Part shown: in pieces, positions 41,599 to 52,047 of the stretch
Layout of the letters: each line of letters starts with the position of its first letter
Position numbering within the stretch: the first letter of the stretch is position 1
Assembly: GCF_003315635.1 (NCBI RefSeq)
Contig: NZ_PDCG01000001.1
Coordinates: forward strand, 426,144 to 490,143
Reading direction: 5' to 3'
Length of the DNA: 64,000 nucleotides
DNA from: Bifidobacterium aemilianum
Lineage (GTDB): Bacteria; Actinomycetota; Actinomycetes; Actinomycetales; Bifidobacteriaceae
Translations under genes and position numbers: made by a program
Notes under the pieces: generated by a model
The model's database searches: none
What the model was told of the DNA's origin: nothing
Seen by the model: only the letters and a program-made list of their open reading frames with translations

Positions 41599-44214
41599 CT
41601 AGGCCTTGAGCCCCTGGTTGTAGGCGGAGACACGTAGGTGCCGGCGGCTGGCGTCGACATTCCCCATGACCAGGAGCCTCAGGGCCCGGGCCGCGTCCTG
41701 GTGGGAGTCCAGCCAGGCCTGGCCACGGTCTACCAACTCCTGGGGGTCGGCATAGACCGGGTAGAGGCCCTCCAGCAGGGTCTCCGCCATATGGAAGGTC
41801 TTGTGCTCCCAGATCCAATCGACGGCCTCGAAGTAGCGTTCGGCGTAGGGCTGGGCCAGAGACGAATCTGTGGTGAAGTCAAAGCCCTGGCAGATGGCGT
41901 CCATCTGCGCGTTGGTCAGGTCGGCATTGTGCAAGGCCTGATTCCAGGCCCAGTCCTTGGCTTCCGGCTTGGCCTGGGCGGCCAGGGCCGCATAGGCGAA
42001 CTGGCGGTTCTCCGTGGTCTCCTTCTTGGCCAGCTGGGCCTTGATGCCGTCCTGGTCGATCTGGTTGACCGCAGCCAGGGCCTGGATCAGGTTCCAGGTC
42101 AGGTTGTTGTCGATCTCTAGACCGGACAACTGAACCGAACCATCCAGAAGTCCATTGATGTCAGCGGCGAAGGCCTGGTCGCCCTCCTGACCGTAGCCCA
42201 GGTAGGCGGTAACCAGCTGGAACTGCTCATCAGAGCCCGCCTGCGCGGCCTGGGCCAGCTTCCACAGCTCCGTAGCCACGTGGCTGGCGACCGCCTGGCG
42301 GCGGGCCGGGGCCGTGTAGTGCCAGACCGTGGTCTTCAGACACTGCAGGGCATAGCGGAAGCTGGTGGATTCATGTTCGGTTGACAGCATCTTCAGGCTC
42401 AGGTCCACGAAACGCTCAGCCGGGAACTCGGCGTCGCGGGTCATGTCCCAGAAGGAGAGCCAGATGACGGCCCGGGTCAGGGCATCGTCGAAGCGGTAGA
42501 GGTTCTGCGCCGCGAACTGCATCGACTTGTCGTCAAAGCGCAACTTTGAGTAGGTCAGGTCCTCATCGTTGATGAGGATGAAGTCTGGGCGCTGCTTGCC
42601 GGCAGCCTCGGCCACCTCAGTGCTCTCCCCATCCACATCCAGCTCGATTCGGTCGGTCCGCTTGACGGCACCGGTGGCCGGATCGGCATTGTAGAAGCCA
42701 ATGGCCAGGCGGTGGGAACGCTGGACCGGGTGGTCAGCTGGGGCGCTCTGGGTCAGTGTCAGGGATTCGATGGTCCCGTCCGCCGCCTGACAGACCTGGG
42801 CACGCAGCGTGTTGATGCCTGGCTCCTCCAGCCATTGGGCGCTCCAGGACTTCAGGTCACGGCCGGAGGCGGCCTCCAGCTCGGTGAGCAGGTCGGCGAG
42901 GGTGGCGTTGGAGTAGGCGTGCTTGGTCAGGTAGGAGTGGATGCCCTGGAAGAACTTGTCGCGGCCCACGTAGGCCACCAGCTGCTTGAGGACGGAAGCG
43001 CCCTTGGCGTATGTGATGCCATCGAAGTTGACCTCGGTGTCTTTGAGATCCTTGATGGGGGCCACGATCGGGTGGGTGGTGGGCAGCTCGTCCTGGTTCT
43101 GGCCCCAGGACTTCTCACCGGAGCAGAAGGTGGCCCAGGCTTCGTGCCAGTCGGTGGCCTCGGCCGTGCAGAGGGTGGACATGAACTCGGCGAAGGACTC
43201 GTTGAGCCACAGGTCGTTCCACCACTTCATGGTCACCAGGTCACCGAACCACATGTGGGCCAGCTCGTGCAGGACGGTCACCACGCGGCGCTCGGCCAGG
43301 GCATCGGTCACCTTGGATTCGAAGACGTAGGAGTCACGGATGGTGACCATGCCGATGTTCTCCATGGCACCCGCGTTGTATTCGGGCACATAGATCTGGT
43401 CGTACTTGGCGTAGGGGTAGGGCACGCCCCAGGTCTTGGCGTAGAAGGCGAAGCCCTTCTTGGTGATGTCGAAGAGGTAGTCGACGTCCTTGGCAAAGGC
43501 CTCCTTGAGGGCCTGGCGGCAGTACATGGCCATGGTGACGGTGCGGCCGTCCTCATTGGCGTAATCGGTGTGCCACTCGGCATAGGGACCGGCGCAGATG
43601 GCAGTCAGGTAGGAGCTCATGACCGGGGTCGTCTCGAAGGACCAGAGCCTGACCGACTCGGCCGGGTGGTCGCCCATGGTGCCTTCAGCCGTGCTTCCCT
43701 CTACCGGCTGCTGGGTGGCGACAGGCATGTTGGAGGTGACCAGCCAGCTTTCCGGGGCCTTGACCGAAAAGTCGAAGCTGGCCTTGAGGTCAGGCTGGTC
43801 GAAGACGGCGTAGACACGGCGGGCATCGGGCACCTCGAACTGGCTGTAGAGGTAGATGTTCCCATCGGAGGGGTCCACACTCCGGTGGAGTCCCTCGCCG
43901 GTGGTTGAATACTGGCAGCTGGACACCACGGTGACGGTGTTGTGGACCTGGAGGTTCGGCAGTTCGATCCGGTCATCCTTGAACACCTGGGCCGGGTCCA
44001 GGGCATGGCCGTTAAGCTCCACGGACTCCACCCGGTCAGCGATAAGGTCAAGGAAGCTGGAAGCTCCCGGCTGCGCATCAAAGCTGATGGTGGACCTGGA
44101 ACCGAAGTCCTTGGCACCCTGGGTCAGGTCAAGCTCGACCGCATACGTGATTGGCGCCTTGATAAGACTTGCTCGTTCTTCTGCTTCCACCCGGGTGAGA
44201 TTTGCTCCTGGCAT
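41599..44214 (-). CDS. pepN: Aminopeptidase N (M1 family)
   Basis: An 871-residue cytosolic zinc aminopeptidase that trims N-terminal residues from peptides. The substrate-binding motif 'GAMEN' is at 282-286, the zinc site HELAH at 316-320 with the third ligand Glu339 in 'NESFAEF', and the catalytic Tyr region follows. An ERAP-like C-terminal helical domain fills the last ~330 residues. ATG 44214 has GGAAAGGA five bases upstream; the frame is open for a further 90 codons upstream but that part is unlike the family. Alone on the strand between glmM and rnj. Confidence 0.95.
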   Translation of the reverse strand: MPGANLTRVEAEERASLIKAPITYAVELDLTQGAKDFGSRSTISFDAQPGASSFLDLIADRVESVELNGHALDPAQVFKDDRIELPNLQVHNTVTVVSSCQYSTTGEGLHRSVDPSDGNIYLYSQFEVPDARRVYAVFDQPDLKASFDFSVKAPESWLVTSNMPVATQQPVEGSTAEGTMGDHPAESVRLWSFETTPVMSSYLTAICAGPYAEWHTDYANEDGRTVTMAMYCRQALKEAFAKDVDYLFDITKKGFAFYAKTWGVPYPYAKYDQIYVPEYNAGAMENIGMVTIRDSYVFESKVTDALAERRVVTVLHELAHMWFGDLVTMKWWNDLWLNESFAEFMSTLCTAEATDWHEAWATFCSGEKSWGQNQDELPTTHPIVAPIKDLKDTEVNFDGITYAKGASVLKQLVAYVGRDKFFQGIHSYLTKHAYSNATLADLLTELEAASGRDLKSWSAQWLEEPGINTLRAQVCQAADGTIESLTLTQSAPADHPVQRSHRLAIGFYNADPATGAVKRTDRIELDVDGESTEVAEAAGKQRPDFILINDEDLTYSKLRFDDKSMQFAAQNLYRFDDALTRAVIWLSFWDMTRDAEFPAERFVDLSLKMLSTEHESTSFRYALQCLKTTVWHYTAPARRQAVASHVATELWKLAQAAQAGSDEQFQLVTAYLGYGQEGDQAFAADINGLLDGSVQLSGLEIDNNLTWNLIQALAAVNQIDQDGIKAQLAKKETTENRQFAYAALAAQAKPEAKDWAWNQALHNADLTNAQMDAICQGFDFTTDSSLAQPYAERYFEAVDWIWEHKTFHMAETLLEGLYPVYADPQELVDRGQAWLDSHQDAARALRLLVMGNVDASRRHLRVSAYNQGLKA

Positions 44215-44594
44215 GGTGTCCTTTCCTTGTGGGTATGTACACATGACAGGGCTGACTGGCGGCTCACAGCCACCGGCAGACCTGCCTTTTGAATCCAGTC
44301 TATCCATTCCCATAGGCATCCAGCCACATGCACTTGCGGTAAGGCTAGTGTGCATGCTCAGGCAATGCGAGGCATGCAGCTCGGCACCATATGCTATATC
44401 TGGCAAGCTTGGAACTGCCATGCGTTGGGGACAGCTTGCTATAGTTAGCCACGAACATCTACGCGAATGAAGGCACTGATGCACGCTTTGACGGCCTGAC
44501 TACTGTTTTGACTGCCCTAAAGCCTTCACATGGCAGGCAGTCAGGGCAGGAGATCCCACCTCTTACTACACACAAGCTTCTGGCAAGTCGCCAG
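44215..44594. other. Upstream region of pepN
   Basis: About 380 bases with no recognised gene. It contains the pepN promoter region and, at 44580-44594, a small hairpin (CTGGC/GCCAG) directly beside the long palindrome. Confidence 0.4.
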
Positions 44595-44646
44595 ACAAGA
44601 GCTAGGGGCCGCATCCGATTTATCGGATGCGGCCCCTAGCTCTTGT
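44595..44646 (-). terminator. 25-bp perfect palindrome after rnj
   Basis: Two perfect 25-base arms separated by only two bases (arms 44595-44619 and 44622-44646), 20 bases after the rnj stop. It is far longer than usual terminators and lacks a T tract. It may end the rnj message or protect its 3' end; RNase J could act on it. Confidence 0.7.
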
Positions 44647-44665
44647 GACGGTCTCAGGCAATCTC

Positions 44666-46726
44666 TCAGCGTTTGCCGAGTGTGTCCTCGACCACGTCGG
44701 TGGCGATGTCGGCGACCACCGGCACGACCATGGGCTTGCGGTGTAGCTGGCGTGCCACCCAGGAGCCGATGGTCCGGCGCATGAGCTGCTGGAGCTTGTG
44801 GGTGTCCTTGGTGCCGTCCATCATGGCGTCCTCCAGCTGGCGGACGATTTGTTTGCGGACCTGGTCGAACTGGCTCTCGTCCTCGGGCATGGCGTTCAGG
44901 TAGATCTTGGGATCGGCCACGACCTCGGAATGGTCGGTATCGACCACAGCGAAGGCGGAGACGAAGCCCTCGGAACCCAGAATCAGACGCTTCTCCAGCT
45001 CCTCATCGGTCAACTTGCCGACCGTGTCGCCATCCACGTAGACATAGGCGCAGGGAACTGAACCCACCACGGCAGCCTGGCCATGGTAGAGGTCCACCAC
45101 GTCGCCGTCCTCGGCCAAAACCACATTGGAGGGCTCGATGCCGGTCTTGACGGCGATCAGGCCATTGGCGACCAGGTGCCGGTTCTCACCGTGGATGGGC
45201 ATGGCGCACTTGGGCTTGATGATGTTGTAGAGGTAGAGAAGCTCACCCTCGTCGCTGTGTCCGGAGACGTGGATGGCCGCGTTGTTCTTGTTGACGACCT
45301 TGGCGCCCTTCTGGACCAGCTTGTTGATGACCTTGTAGACCCCGTACTCATTGCCGGGAATAAGGGAGGATGCCAGCACCACCGTGTCGAACTCGTTGAC
45401 GGTGATGTCGCGATGGCTGCCATCGGCTATCCTGCCCAAGGCCGCCATGGGCTCACCCTGGGATCCGGTACACATGTAGACGATCTTGTTGTCTTGAATG
45501 TCCTTGGCCTTCTTCAGGTCCACAACCGTGTCTTCGGGCAGGTGGAGGTAGCCCAGATCAGCGGCGATGGACATGTTGCGGACCATGGACCGGCCCACGA
45601 AGACCACCTTGCGGCCGTTCTTCTTGGCGGCGTCGACCACCTGCTGGACGCGGTGGACATGGGAGGAGAAGGAGGCCACGATGATCTTGCGGGTGGCATC
45701 GGCGAAGACCCTATCCAGCTCGGGGCCGATGGAGGTCTCGGGCTTGACGAAGCCGGGGACCTCGGCATTGGTGGAGTCGATCATAAGCAGATCAACACCC
45801 TGTTCGCCCAATTTGCCGAACTCGACCAGGTCGGTGATCCGGTGGTCCAGAGGCAGCTGGTCCAGCTTGATGTCGCCGGTGTCGATGATGGTGCCGGCCG
45901 GAGTCTTGACGCAGACGGCCAGGGCGTCGGGGATGGAGTGTGTGACGGCCACGAACTCCAGGCTGAAGGGGCCGGCCTTGAGCTTGTCACGGCCATTGAC
46001 CTCGACGGTCTTGGGATTCAGATGGTGTTCCTCGCACTTGGCCTTGACGAAGGCCAGGGTCAGCTTGGACCCGATCAGGGGAATATCCGGGCGCATCTTG
46101 AGCAGGTAGGGCACGCCGCCGATATGGTCCTCATGGCCGTGGGTCAGGACCAGGCCTTCGATGTCGTCAAGGCGATCCTCGATGTAGTGGAAGTCAGGCA
46201 GGATCAGGTCCACGCCAGGCTGCTCATCCTTGGGGAAGAGCACACCACAGTCGATGAGCAGCAGGTGACCGTTGTATTCGATCACGTTCATGTTGCGGCC
46301 GATCTCGCCCAAGCCACCCAAGGGCACGATTCGCATGGACCCCTTGCGGTACTTGGGAGGAGCCACCAGAATCTCCTCCTGCTGGGGGACTACGACCCGC
46401 TGGCCACGACCACGGCCGCCACGACCGGCCGAGCGGCCTGCGTTGGTGCCGGAACGGCCAGAGCCGGACCGACGGCTGTCGGTGCCCACCTTGCCTCGCC
46501 TGGAGGAGGAACGGGACTGCCCCTCCGAGGAGCTGGATTCGGAGCGTGATGAACGCTCTGCGCGCACGCCCTCGCTTCGCTTCCCGGCGCTGGAGGATGC
46601 GCGCCTGGACTGACGGCCCTCACTCACGGGAGGAAGGGTCTCTACGGCATCTACCGCCTTGTTGGCCTTGGATCCCCGCCGACGCTGAGTTGTTGTTCTG
46701 TTCTCGTGTTCTTGTTCTACTACCAT
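44666..46726 (-). CDS. rnj: Ribonuclease J
   Basis: A 686-residue RNase J, an endonuclease and 5' exonuclease for RNA maturation and decay. The metallo-beta-lactamase motif 'LTHGHEDHIGG' is at 194-204. Beta-CASP segments 'MIDSTNAEVPG' and 'SGHSDEGELLYL' follow, then the C-terminal domain to 'LGKR'. The first ~120 residues are Ser/Arg/Gly-rich, with 'GRGGRGRGQ' near 101, an extension longer than in Bacillus RNase J. The ATG follows AGAGGAA closely. Its 3' side ends in a 25-bp perfect palindrome. dapA and dapB lie upstream on the same strand. Confidence 0.94.
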   Translation of the reverse strand: MVVEQEHENRTTTQRRRGSKANKAVDAVETLPPVSEGRQSRRASSSAGKRSEGVRAERSSRSESSSSEGQSRSSSRRGKVGTDSRRSGSGRSGTNAGRSAGRGGRGRGQRVVVPQQEEILVAPPKYRKGSMRIVPLGGLGEIGRNMNVIEYNGHLLLIDCGVLFPKDEQPGVDLILPDFHYIEDRLDDIEGLVLTHGHEDHIGGVPYLLKMRPDIPLIGSKLTLAFVKAKCEEHHLNPKTVEVNGRDKLKAGPFSLEFVAVTHSIPDALAVCVKTPAGTIIDTGDIKLDQLPLDHRITDLVEFGKLGEQGVDLLMIDSTNAEVPGFVKPETSIGPELDRVFADATRKIIVASFSSHVHRVQQVVDAAKKNGRKVVFVGRSMVRNMSIAADLGYLHLPEDTVVDLKKAKDIQDNKIVYMCTGSQGEPMAALGRIADGSHRDITVNEFDTVVLASSLIPGNEYGVYKVINKLVQKGAKVVNKNNAAIHVSGHSDEGELLYLYNIIKPKCAMPIHGENRHLVANGLIAVKTGIEPSNVVLAEDGDVVDLYHGQAAVVGSVPCAYVYVDGDTVGKLTDEELEKRLILGSEGFVSAFAVVDTDHSEVVADPKIYLNAMPEDESQFDQVRKQIVRQLEDAMMDGTKDTHKLQQLMRRTIGSWVARQLHRKPMVVPVVADIATDVVEDTLGKR

Positions 46727-47074
46727 TTCCTCTTCGGATTTCTATTACTTAGTGTCTGTATCTACATACAGACGAGGTCTTCATGTCAGCCCTACCGGCC
46801 GGTTCGCGGTCCTCCCGCACGCATGTGCGGGGCCTGTGGGCAGCCGGGGCGAAAATGCCTTCGCCTGTCCAGGCCCGGTCCGCTTCCTGGCTGCCTGCCC
46901 TATCGGTCCGCAAACCATGGGGAGCCGGTCAGGGTCGTAAGTCTCATGTCAAAGGCTTGTAGAGCTGTTTGCGCTCGGCAGTACCCATTGTTCCCAAGTC
47001 TTGCGACCGGTTCACTCTTTTCATTCTAGACTCACCCTGCCCCCGGAAGGTCAATGAGGGTTTCAAAGGCCGGC
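46727..47074. other. Intergenic region between dapA and rnj
   Basis: 348 bases without a gene or clear hairpin. On the minus strand there is TTTGACATGA, a possible -35, but no convincing -10 at the right distance. Confidence 0.3.
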
Positions 47075-47980
47075 TCACAGCAGTTGCGCTGCCTCCAGAC
47101 CCCGCCTGGCTCGTTCGAGCTCCTGGGGGCCAGGGCCTACATTGGGCAAGCGCATGGTGGTGTCCTCCAGCAAGCCACGAACCTGCAGCAGGGCCTTGGC
47201 CATGACCCCCTGGAAACCGGCGCCATTGATGGCCTCGACCAGGGGGGCCAAACGAACAGCCAGCTCCTGCGCCTGGCGGATGTCTCCCCGGTCGAAGGCC
47301 TGGGCCAGTTGCTGCATGGGCGAGGCCGCCCCATGGGCGATCACCGAAATGATGCCGACCGCCCCCACGGAGAGGAAGGGCAGGAAGAGCCCGTCATCGC
47401 CCGAATACCAGGTCAGGCCGGTCTCCATACGCTTGCGCACGGCTCCGGCTATGTCTCCCGTGGCATCCTTGACTGCGGTGACATGGTCGAGCTCGGCCAG
47501 GCGTCGGTAGGTCTCCAACTGGATGTGAACTCCGGTACGGCCGGGAACGTCGTAGATGATGATGGGCTTGTCCACAGACTCGTTGACGGCCTCAAAGTGA
47601 CGGAAGATGCCCTCCTGGCTTGGCCGGGAATAGTAGGGGGCGACCACCAGCACGGCATCGGCGCCAGCCTCCTGGGTCTGCTCGGCCATACGCACCGAGT
47701 GAATGGTGTCGTTGGACCCCGCTCCGGAGACAACCGGCACGGCAACGGCCTCCTTGACGGCCCGGACCAGGTCCACCTTCTCCTCCATGTGGGTGACCGG
47801 TGATTCACCCGTGGTGCCGTTGACCAACAAACCGTCGGCACCGTCGGCCACCAACTGCTTGGCCAGGCGCTGGGAGGCCTCGAAATCCACGGACCCATCC
47901 GACGTCATGGGGGTGACCATGGCAGGCATGATACGGCCGAAGGGAGCCGGTTCCAAGAGGTGCAATCTTCCACTAGTCAT
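47075..47980 (-). CDS. dapA: 4-hydroxy-tetrahydrodipicolinate synthase
   Basis: DapA joins pyruvate and aspartate semialdehyde in the lysine/diaminopimelate pathway. It is 301 residues. The Schiff-base Lys171 is in 'VTAVKDATGD', Tyr143 in 'IIYDVPGRTG', and 'NGTTGESPVT' (55-64) is the substrate loop. AGGA lies four bases before the ATG. It is 141 bases downstream of dapB on the same strand, an arrangement common in actinobacteria; rnj follows. Confidence 0.96.
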   Translation of the reverse strand: MTSGRLHLLEPAPFGRIMPAMVTPMTSDGSVDFEASQRLAKQLVADGADGLLVNGTTGESPVTHMEEKVDLVRAVKEAVAVPVVSGAGSNDTIHSVRMAEQTQEAGADAVLVVAPYYSRPSQEGIFRHFEAVNESVDKPIIIYDVPGRTGVHIQLETYRRLAELDHVTAVKDATGDIAGAVRKRMETGLTWYSGDDGLFLPFLSVGAVGIISVIAHGAASPMQQLAQAFDRGDIRQAQELAVRLAPLVEAINGAGFQGVMAKALLQVRGLLEDTTMRLPNVGPGPQELERARRGLEAAQLL

Positions 47981-48121
47981 AGTCCTAACCTACTGCCTCA
48001 AGCAGACGCTGAGGGCCTGACTCCTGCCATATGACCACCAAGTGGACACTGCTCACCCGGCAGCCGGCAGCCAAGCGGCACGCCGCCCTGGCTGTCGGTA
48101 GCCTGACGGCCTGGCCGGCCC

Positions 48122-48874
48122 CTAGAGGTCCAGGAACTGATCAAGCCCGACGGTCAGGCCTTCGTGGCCTCCGGCGGCAATGGTGCGGACGGCCAGGAGC
48201 ACGCCGGGCATGAAGGACGAACGGTCGAAGCTATCGGCACGGATGGTCAGCTGCTCACCGGTGTTGCCCAGCAGGATTTCCTCATGGGCATTGAGCCCCT
48301 GCAGCCGCACAGCGTGAACGGGAACGCCATCAATGAGTTGCCCCCTGGAGGCGGCCTCACCCTGGGTTCCATCAGGCATGGATGCCAGGCGCGCCCGCCG
48401 ACGGGCCTGGCCGATGGCTTGGGCGGTGTGGATGGCCGTGCCTGATGGCGCGTCCACCTTGTCGGGGTGATGGAGTTCGATGACCTCAGCGGAAGTGAAA
48501 TATTCCGCAGCCTTGCTGGCGAAGTAATCAGCCAGCACCGCGGATATGGCAAAGTTGGGTGCGATGCAGACGGCCTGGTCCTTGCGGGGGGCCGTTGCCA
48601 AGGCCTGCCGAACCTGGTCCAGCTTCTCCTGGGTCCAACCGGTGGTGCCGACCACCAGGTCCACGCCCTGCCCAATCAGCGTCAGCACATTGCCTAAGGA
48701 TGCCGATGGGACCGTGAACTCGACGGCCACATCGGTGGAGTCGGTCCTAATATCTGATAGTTCCCCCGTTGAACCGACAGAGGCAGACAAAACCATGTCG
48801 TCAGCGGCCTTGACGGCCTCCACCACGCTCGATCCCATTCGCCCCTGGGCTCCCACAACCGCGACTCTGATCAT
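48122..48874 (-). CDS. dapB: 4-hydroxy-tetrahydrodipicolinate reductase
   Basis: DapB reduces the DapA product with NAD(P)H in lysine and peptidoglycan precursor synthesis. It is 250 residues. The nucleotide-binding motif is 'VAVVGAQGRMGSSVV' at the start, 'VVGTTGWTQEKLD' follows, and the catalytic histidine region with the substrate-binding Lys is 'LHHPDKVDAPSGTAI'. GGAGG lies seven bases before the ATG. It heads the dapB-dapA pair. Confidence 0.96.
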   Translation of the reverse strand: MIRVAVVGAQGRMGSSVVEAVKAADDMVLSASVGSTGELSDIRTDSTDVAVEFTVPSASLGNVLTLIGQGVDLVVGTTGWTQEKLDQVRQALATAPRKDQAVCIAPNFAISAVLADYFASKAAEYFTSAEVIELHHPDKVDAPSGTAIHTAQAIGQARRRARLASMPDGTQGEAASRGQLIDGVPVHAVRLQGLNAHEEILLGNTGEQLTIRADSFDRSSFMPGVLLAVRTIAAGGHEGLTVGLDQFLDL

Positions 48875-49208
48875 TCTCTAACCTCCACATACGGCATTCC
48901 AATGGTTGCGGCGATAACCGTCGCACCAGCACAGCCCCCCATGACCACCTCTGGCCGGCATCCCCCTGCAAGAAGGTCTCCCAGGGGGCAGTAGCCGTCA
49001 TCAAAATAGAGCGGGTCCAGCTCATGGTCACTGGCTTGGCCATCAAGGCGGCAGCGGCAAGCATGATTCCATTGTAGGAGAAAAACCGGAGCCAGTCCCC
49101 CCTCATTCCCATACTTACCCGTCACCGAGCTTCCAAGCGCGGTCGGATATGGTCTTCCGCCAGAACCTCCGGACCGCCGGCACCTATGGCAGCCCGGTCC
49201 TGAGTCGC
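48875..49208. other. Intergenic region upstream of dapB
   Basis: 334 bases without a recognised gene. A minus-strand frame gives one hydrophobic stretch but no family match that I can see. Confidence 0.35.
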
Positions 49209-51872
49209 TCAGCGGGGCTGTAGCCGTGAAGATCGACAGGTCATGAAGGTCACGATGGCTCCGATAACCGGCAGAGCCAGCATGAGCCCCTGCCCGGAAC
49301 CGGTGAGGGGCAAGGCGGTGACGTGCATGGACTGCGACACCATGGTCAAGCGGGCATTGCTCAGGTATCCGCCAGTGTCTGCAGGAACGTAGTTGGGAGC
49401 CAGCGCCTGCCTGACATGGGCCTTGCCGCTGTCGGAGAGCCGCACCTGGTAATGGCCCAGTGCCCTTGCCAAAGCCGAATCCGTAAGCAGGTCATTGACC
49501 CCCAGACAGATCGGATGCCCTTGGCGCTTGGCTGGCCCGCCGTGACCTGATAGGAGGAGGGGAGCTGGGGACCGGTCAGTCCCGTCGGCGGTGAGCTCCT
49601 CGCTGCCACTGATGATCACCTGGACGCTGACCGGCTTGATGATGAAGTCGTCCTCAGAGCTGTCCTCGGCGAACATCTCAAAATCGTCCTCACGGTGCAG
49701 CAGATGCAGAATCCGCGTCTTGCCCGGCTCATTGAGCCTGACGATGTACGTATGCTCGTCACAGACCCTATCCTCATGGGCTTTTGATTCGTCATCGGCA
49801 TCCACCAGCATCAAGTCTGACTCCTCGATGACCGTGATCTCTGCCGACTGGTCGGTGGTGGCGTCAGTAGCCGTCAGCGTATAGCCGCTGGGGTCGGGCT
49901 TATGGACCTGGGCACCATAGATGCGGCTTTGCTTGTTCTTATGGAGGTGAAACTTGTAGGTGACCTTCTGCTTGCTCACATGAATGGCGGCTTTGGCATC
50001 TGCCCCTTATAGCCGCATTCGACCGTCCAATCGCCTTGTTGACTCACGGGGTTCAGGTCACGCTTGTGGTTGGTCAAATCGTAGGGGTTTCCGGCAGGGT
50101 CGGTCAAGTCAAGTGGGCTGCCATCACTCTTCCTACACTGAAGTTGTTGGATGGTATCCGGTTCTTGTTGAAGGTCCAGTTGGAATCGTGGGCCCAGATA
50201 TCTGTCAACCGGCTGGACTCAGCCACACTCACCGTATAGACACCCTCGTAGGGCCAACCCTTGGTAGCACCTTCCAGGATCCATGTGAATTTGAACTGTT
50301 TGATATCGTCTGGAACAGTGAAGTACCAACGAGTCCCATCCCTCTGGAGCCCTACATGGTTGGGGGGTCCGCCGGGTCCGCCCCTTCCCTGTCGTAATCG
50401 TAGAGGTCAAGTTGAGCCTTGGTTTTGCCACCAAGAGAAACTGACTCGAAGAGGTCATCGAGGTAGACATGGCGATATGGACGGACGGATAGATCCACCT
50501 GACGGGCGGCCTGCTGGTAGAGGGCCGTATGGGTGGTCAGACCCGCCGGCCCCAGATCCAGACTGGTGATGGTGTTGGTGTCGAAGGCATCGTCATCGAT
50601 GGCCATGGCACCCCACCCTGCGACCGCTGTGGGCTGGTTGAACATGAAGGACTGTTTGCCAAGGCTCAGGAGACTGGCGGGCAGGTTCAACCTGCCGCCG
50701 ATGTTGTTGGCCGCAAAGTCCTGGTCTCCTATGGTCTTTAGTCCAGACCCCAGGGTCAGGTCGTCATCCACGGAGAAGGCCTTATCCTCAATCGCGGTAA
50801 CACTGTCAGGGATGACCAGGGATGCGATGGCCGTCTTGGCGAAGGCCAAGGCACCGGTCAAGGTCAAGGCCGAGGTCGGAGCGAAAACCAAACTGGAGAG
50901 TATGCCCTTGCCAGAAAAGGCATCGTGGGGAATGGCTGTCAGGGCGGGTGAAAGGTGGAGCTCCTGCAGAGTGGGGAAGCAACCTGCGAAGGGCGGTAGG
51001 TTGGCCACCTTGTCTGGCAGCTTGATGACGGTCACGGCATCGTCGTGAAGGAAGGGGCTGCCAGCTACGGCGTTGGTGGCCAGGAGGTCATATTGGTCCA
51101 TGCCAGGTCGATGGCCGTCATGGCCTTGTCGCCCTGGAGGCGGAGGCCCCCCAAAGGAGGTGAGCCCTGCGGGGAACCGCACGCTGGTCAAAGCCTCGTT
51201 CTCCTGAAATGCCGAGCTGCCGATTGAGATGACCCTGTCGGGTATATCCACTGCGGTCAGGGCCTTGTTCTGGTAAAAAGCCTGGTCCCCTATGGAGGTC
51301 AGGGCCGAGGGCAGGTGGGGGGCAGCGATTCGGCTGCCGAAGAAGGCGGCCTTACCGATGCTGGTGACCGTATCGGGGAAGGTCAGGCTGGCCAGGCCGG
51401 CAGGGAGGCATTGCCGGCTGGTGTTGCTTGGCGCTGGGTCCTATGGCCCTTACCGTATAGCTGCCTGTGGGACAGCCAGCTGAGGTAGGTCCGGTAACGG
51501 TTGGGGGTATGACTACATCCCCCCCCCCGGTTAAAACAGTGGGCGGGTTCTAGTGGTGGTTGCGCTGCAGAATGAGGCATCGTAGGACCACCTCCACTTA
51601 TCCTGGGCATCCGCAGCGCCATGTAAGAAGGTGTTCCCCGACCCCTTTGACTCTTGCGCGTCGCCTCGGTCATCATGGGTCGGCAAGGAGGACTGAGGCT
51701 GTCTACTCTGTGTAACGACATTGGATGATTCGTCAGGACTGGAACCAGTCTCCTCCGCTGTGCCCATATGCGGTTGTAGGCAGGTCGCGAGCATAGCAAA
51801 AGACAAGAAAGCCGTGCCTGACACAGTTTTCCTCAACCCATTGGAAACCACAGCACATACTACGTTACGCAC
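49209..51872 (-). pseudogene. Sortase-anchored leucine-rich-repeat (BspA-like) surface protein, frameshifted
   Basis: Pieces in several frames make one surface protein. A signal-peptide-like N-terminus ('TVSGTAFLSFAMLAT') starts at GTG 51872. BspA-like LRR units follow ('LTFPDTVTSIGKAAF', 'ALTSVRFPAGLTSFGG', 'SLVIPDSVTAIEDKAF', 'LPASLLSLGKQSF'), then a domain with 'NPYDLTNHKRDLNPVS'. The C-terminus has sortase motif 'LPLTGSG', a membrane segment and a basic tail. Breaks occur before a G10 run (coding strand, 51519-51528), near 51415, around a G6 run near 51150, at a stop near 50352 and near 50000-50100. Intact, such proteins adhere to host or other cells. The four or more shifts argue for decay; several lie at or beside G or T runs, so phase variation or base-calling error is an alternative. 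Confidence 0.75.
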
Positions 51873-51944
51873 TCTATCAACAACCCGTTTCCTATTAGAA
51901 AGAAAGTATCTACATCCTCCATGTTCAGTTGCATACTGATGCCT

Positions 51945-51965
51945 GACCTGCAGACACTGCAGGTC
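51945..51965. repeat. 8-5-8 inverted repeat upstream of surface protein
   Basis: GACCTGCA and TGCAGGTC around GACAC, about 73 bases before the surface-protein start. A possible operator or small hairpin. Confidence 0.4.
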
Positions 51966-52047
51966 ACCAGCTCCGGCAAGGAACTCAATAGAAAGGGTTA
52001 CGTACCAATATAACCACCTTCACTGAAGGAAAGTGACAGCAGAGCGA

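Noticed and set aside
44215..44484. A 90-residue N-terminal extension of aminopeptidase N
   Set aside because: The extension is unlike the family, and a good ribosome site marks ATG 44214.
45083..46549. A 488-codon open frame on the plus strand
   Set aside because: It is antisense to rnj, whose active-site motif and length are normal.
48801..49125. Minus-strand frames upstream of dapB with one hydrophobic stretch
   Set aside because: They overlap the clear dapB start and have no ribosome site or family resemblance.
49209..49979. A separate gene for the sortase-anchored tail alone
   Set aside because: It has no signal peptide, and the same-strand pieces upstream complete one surface protein.
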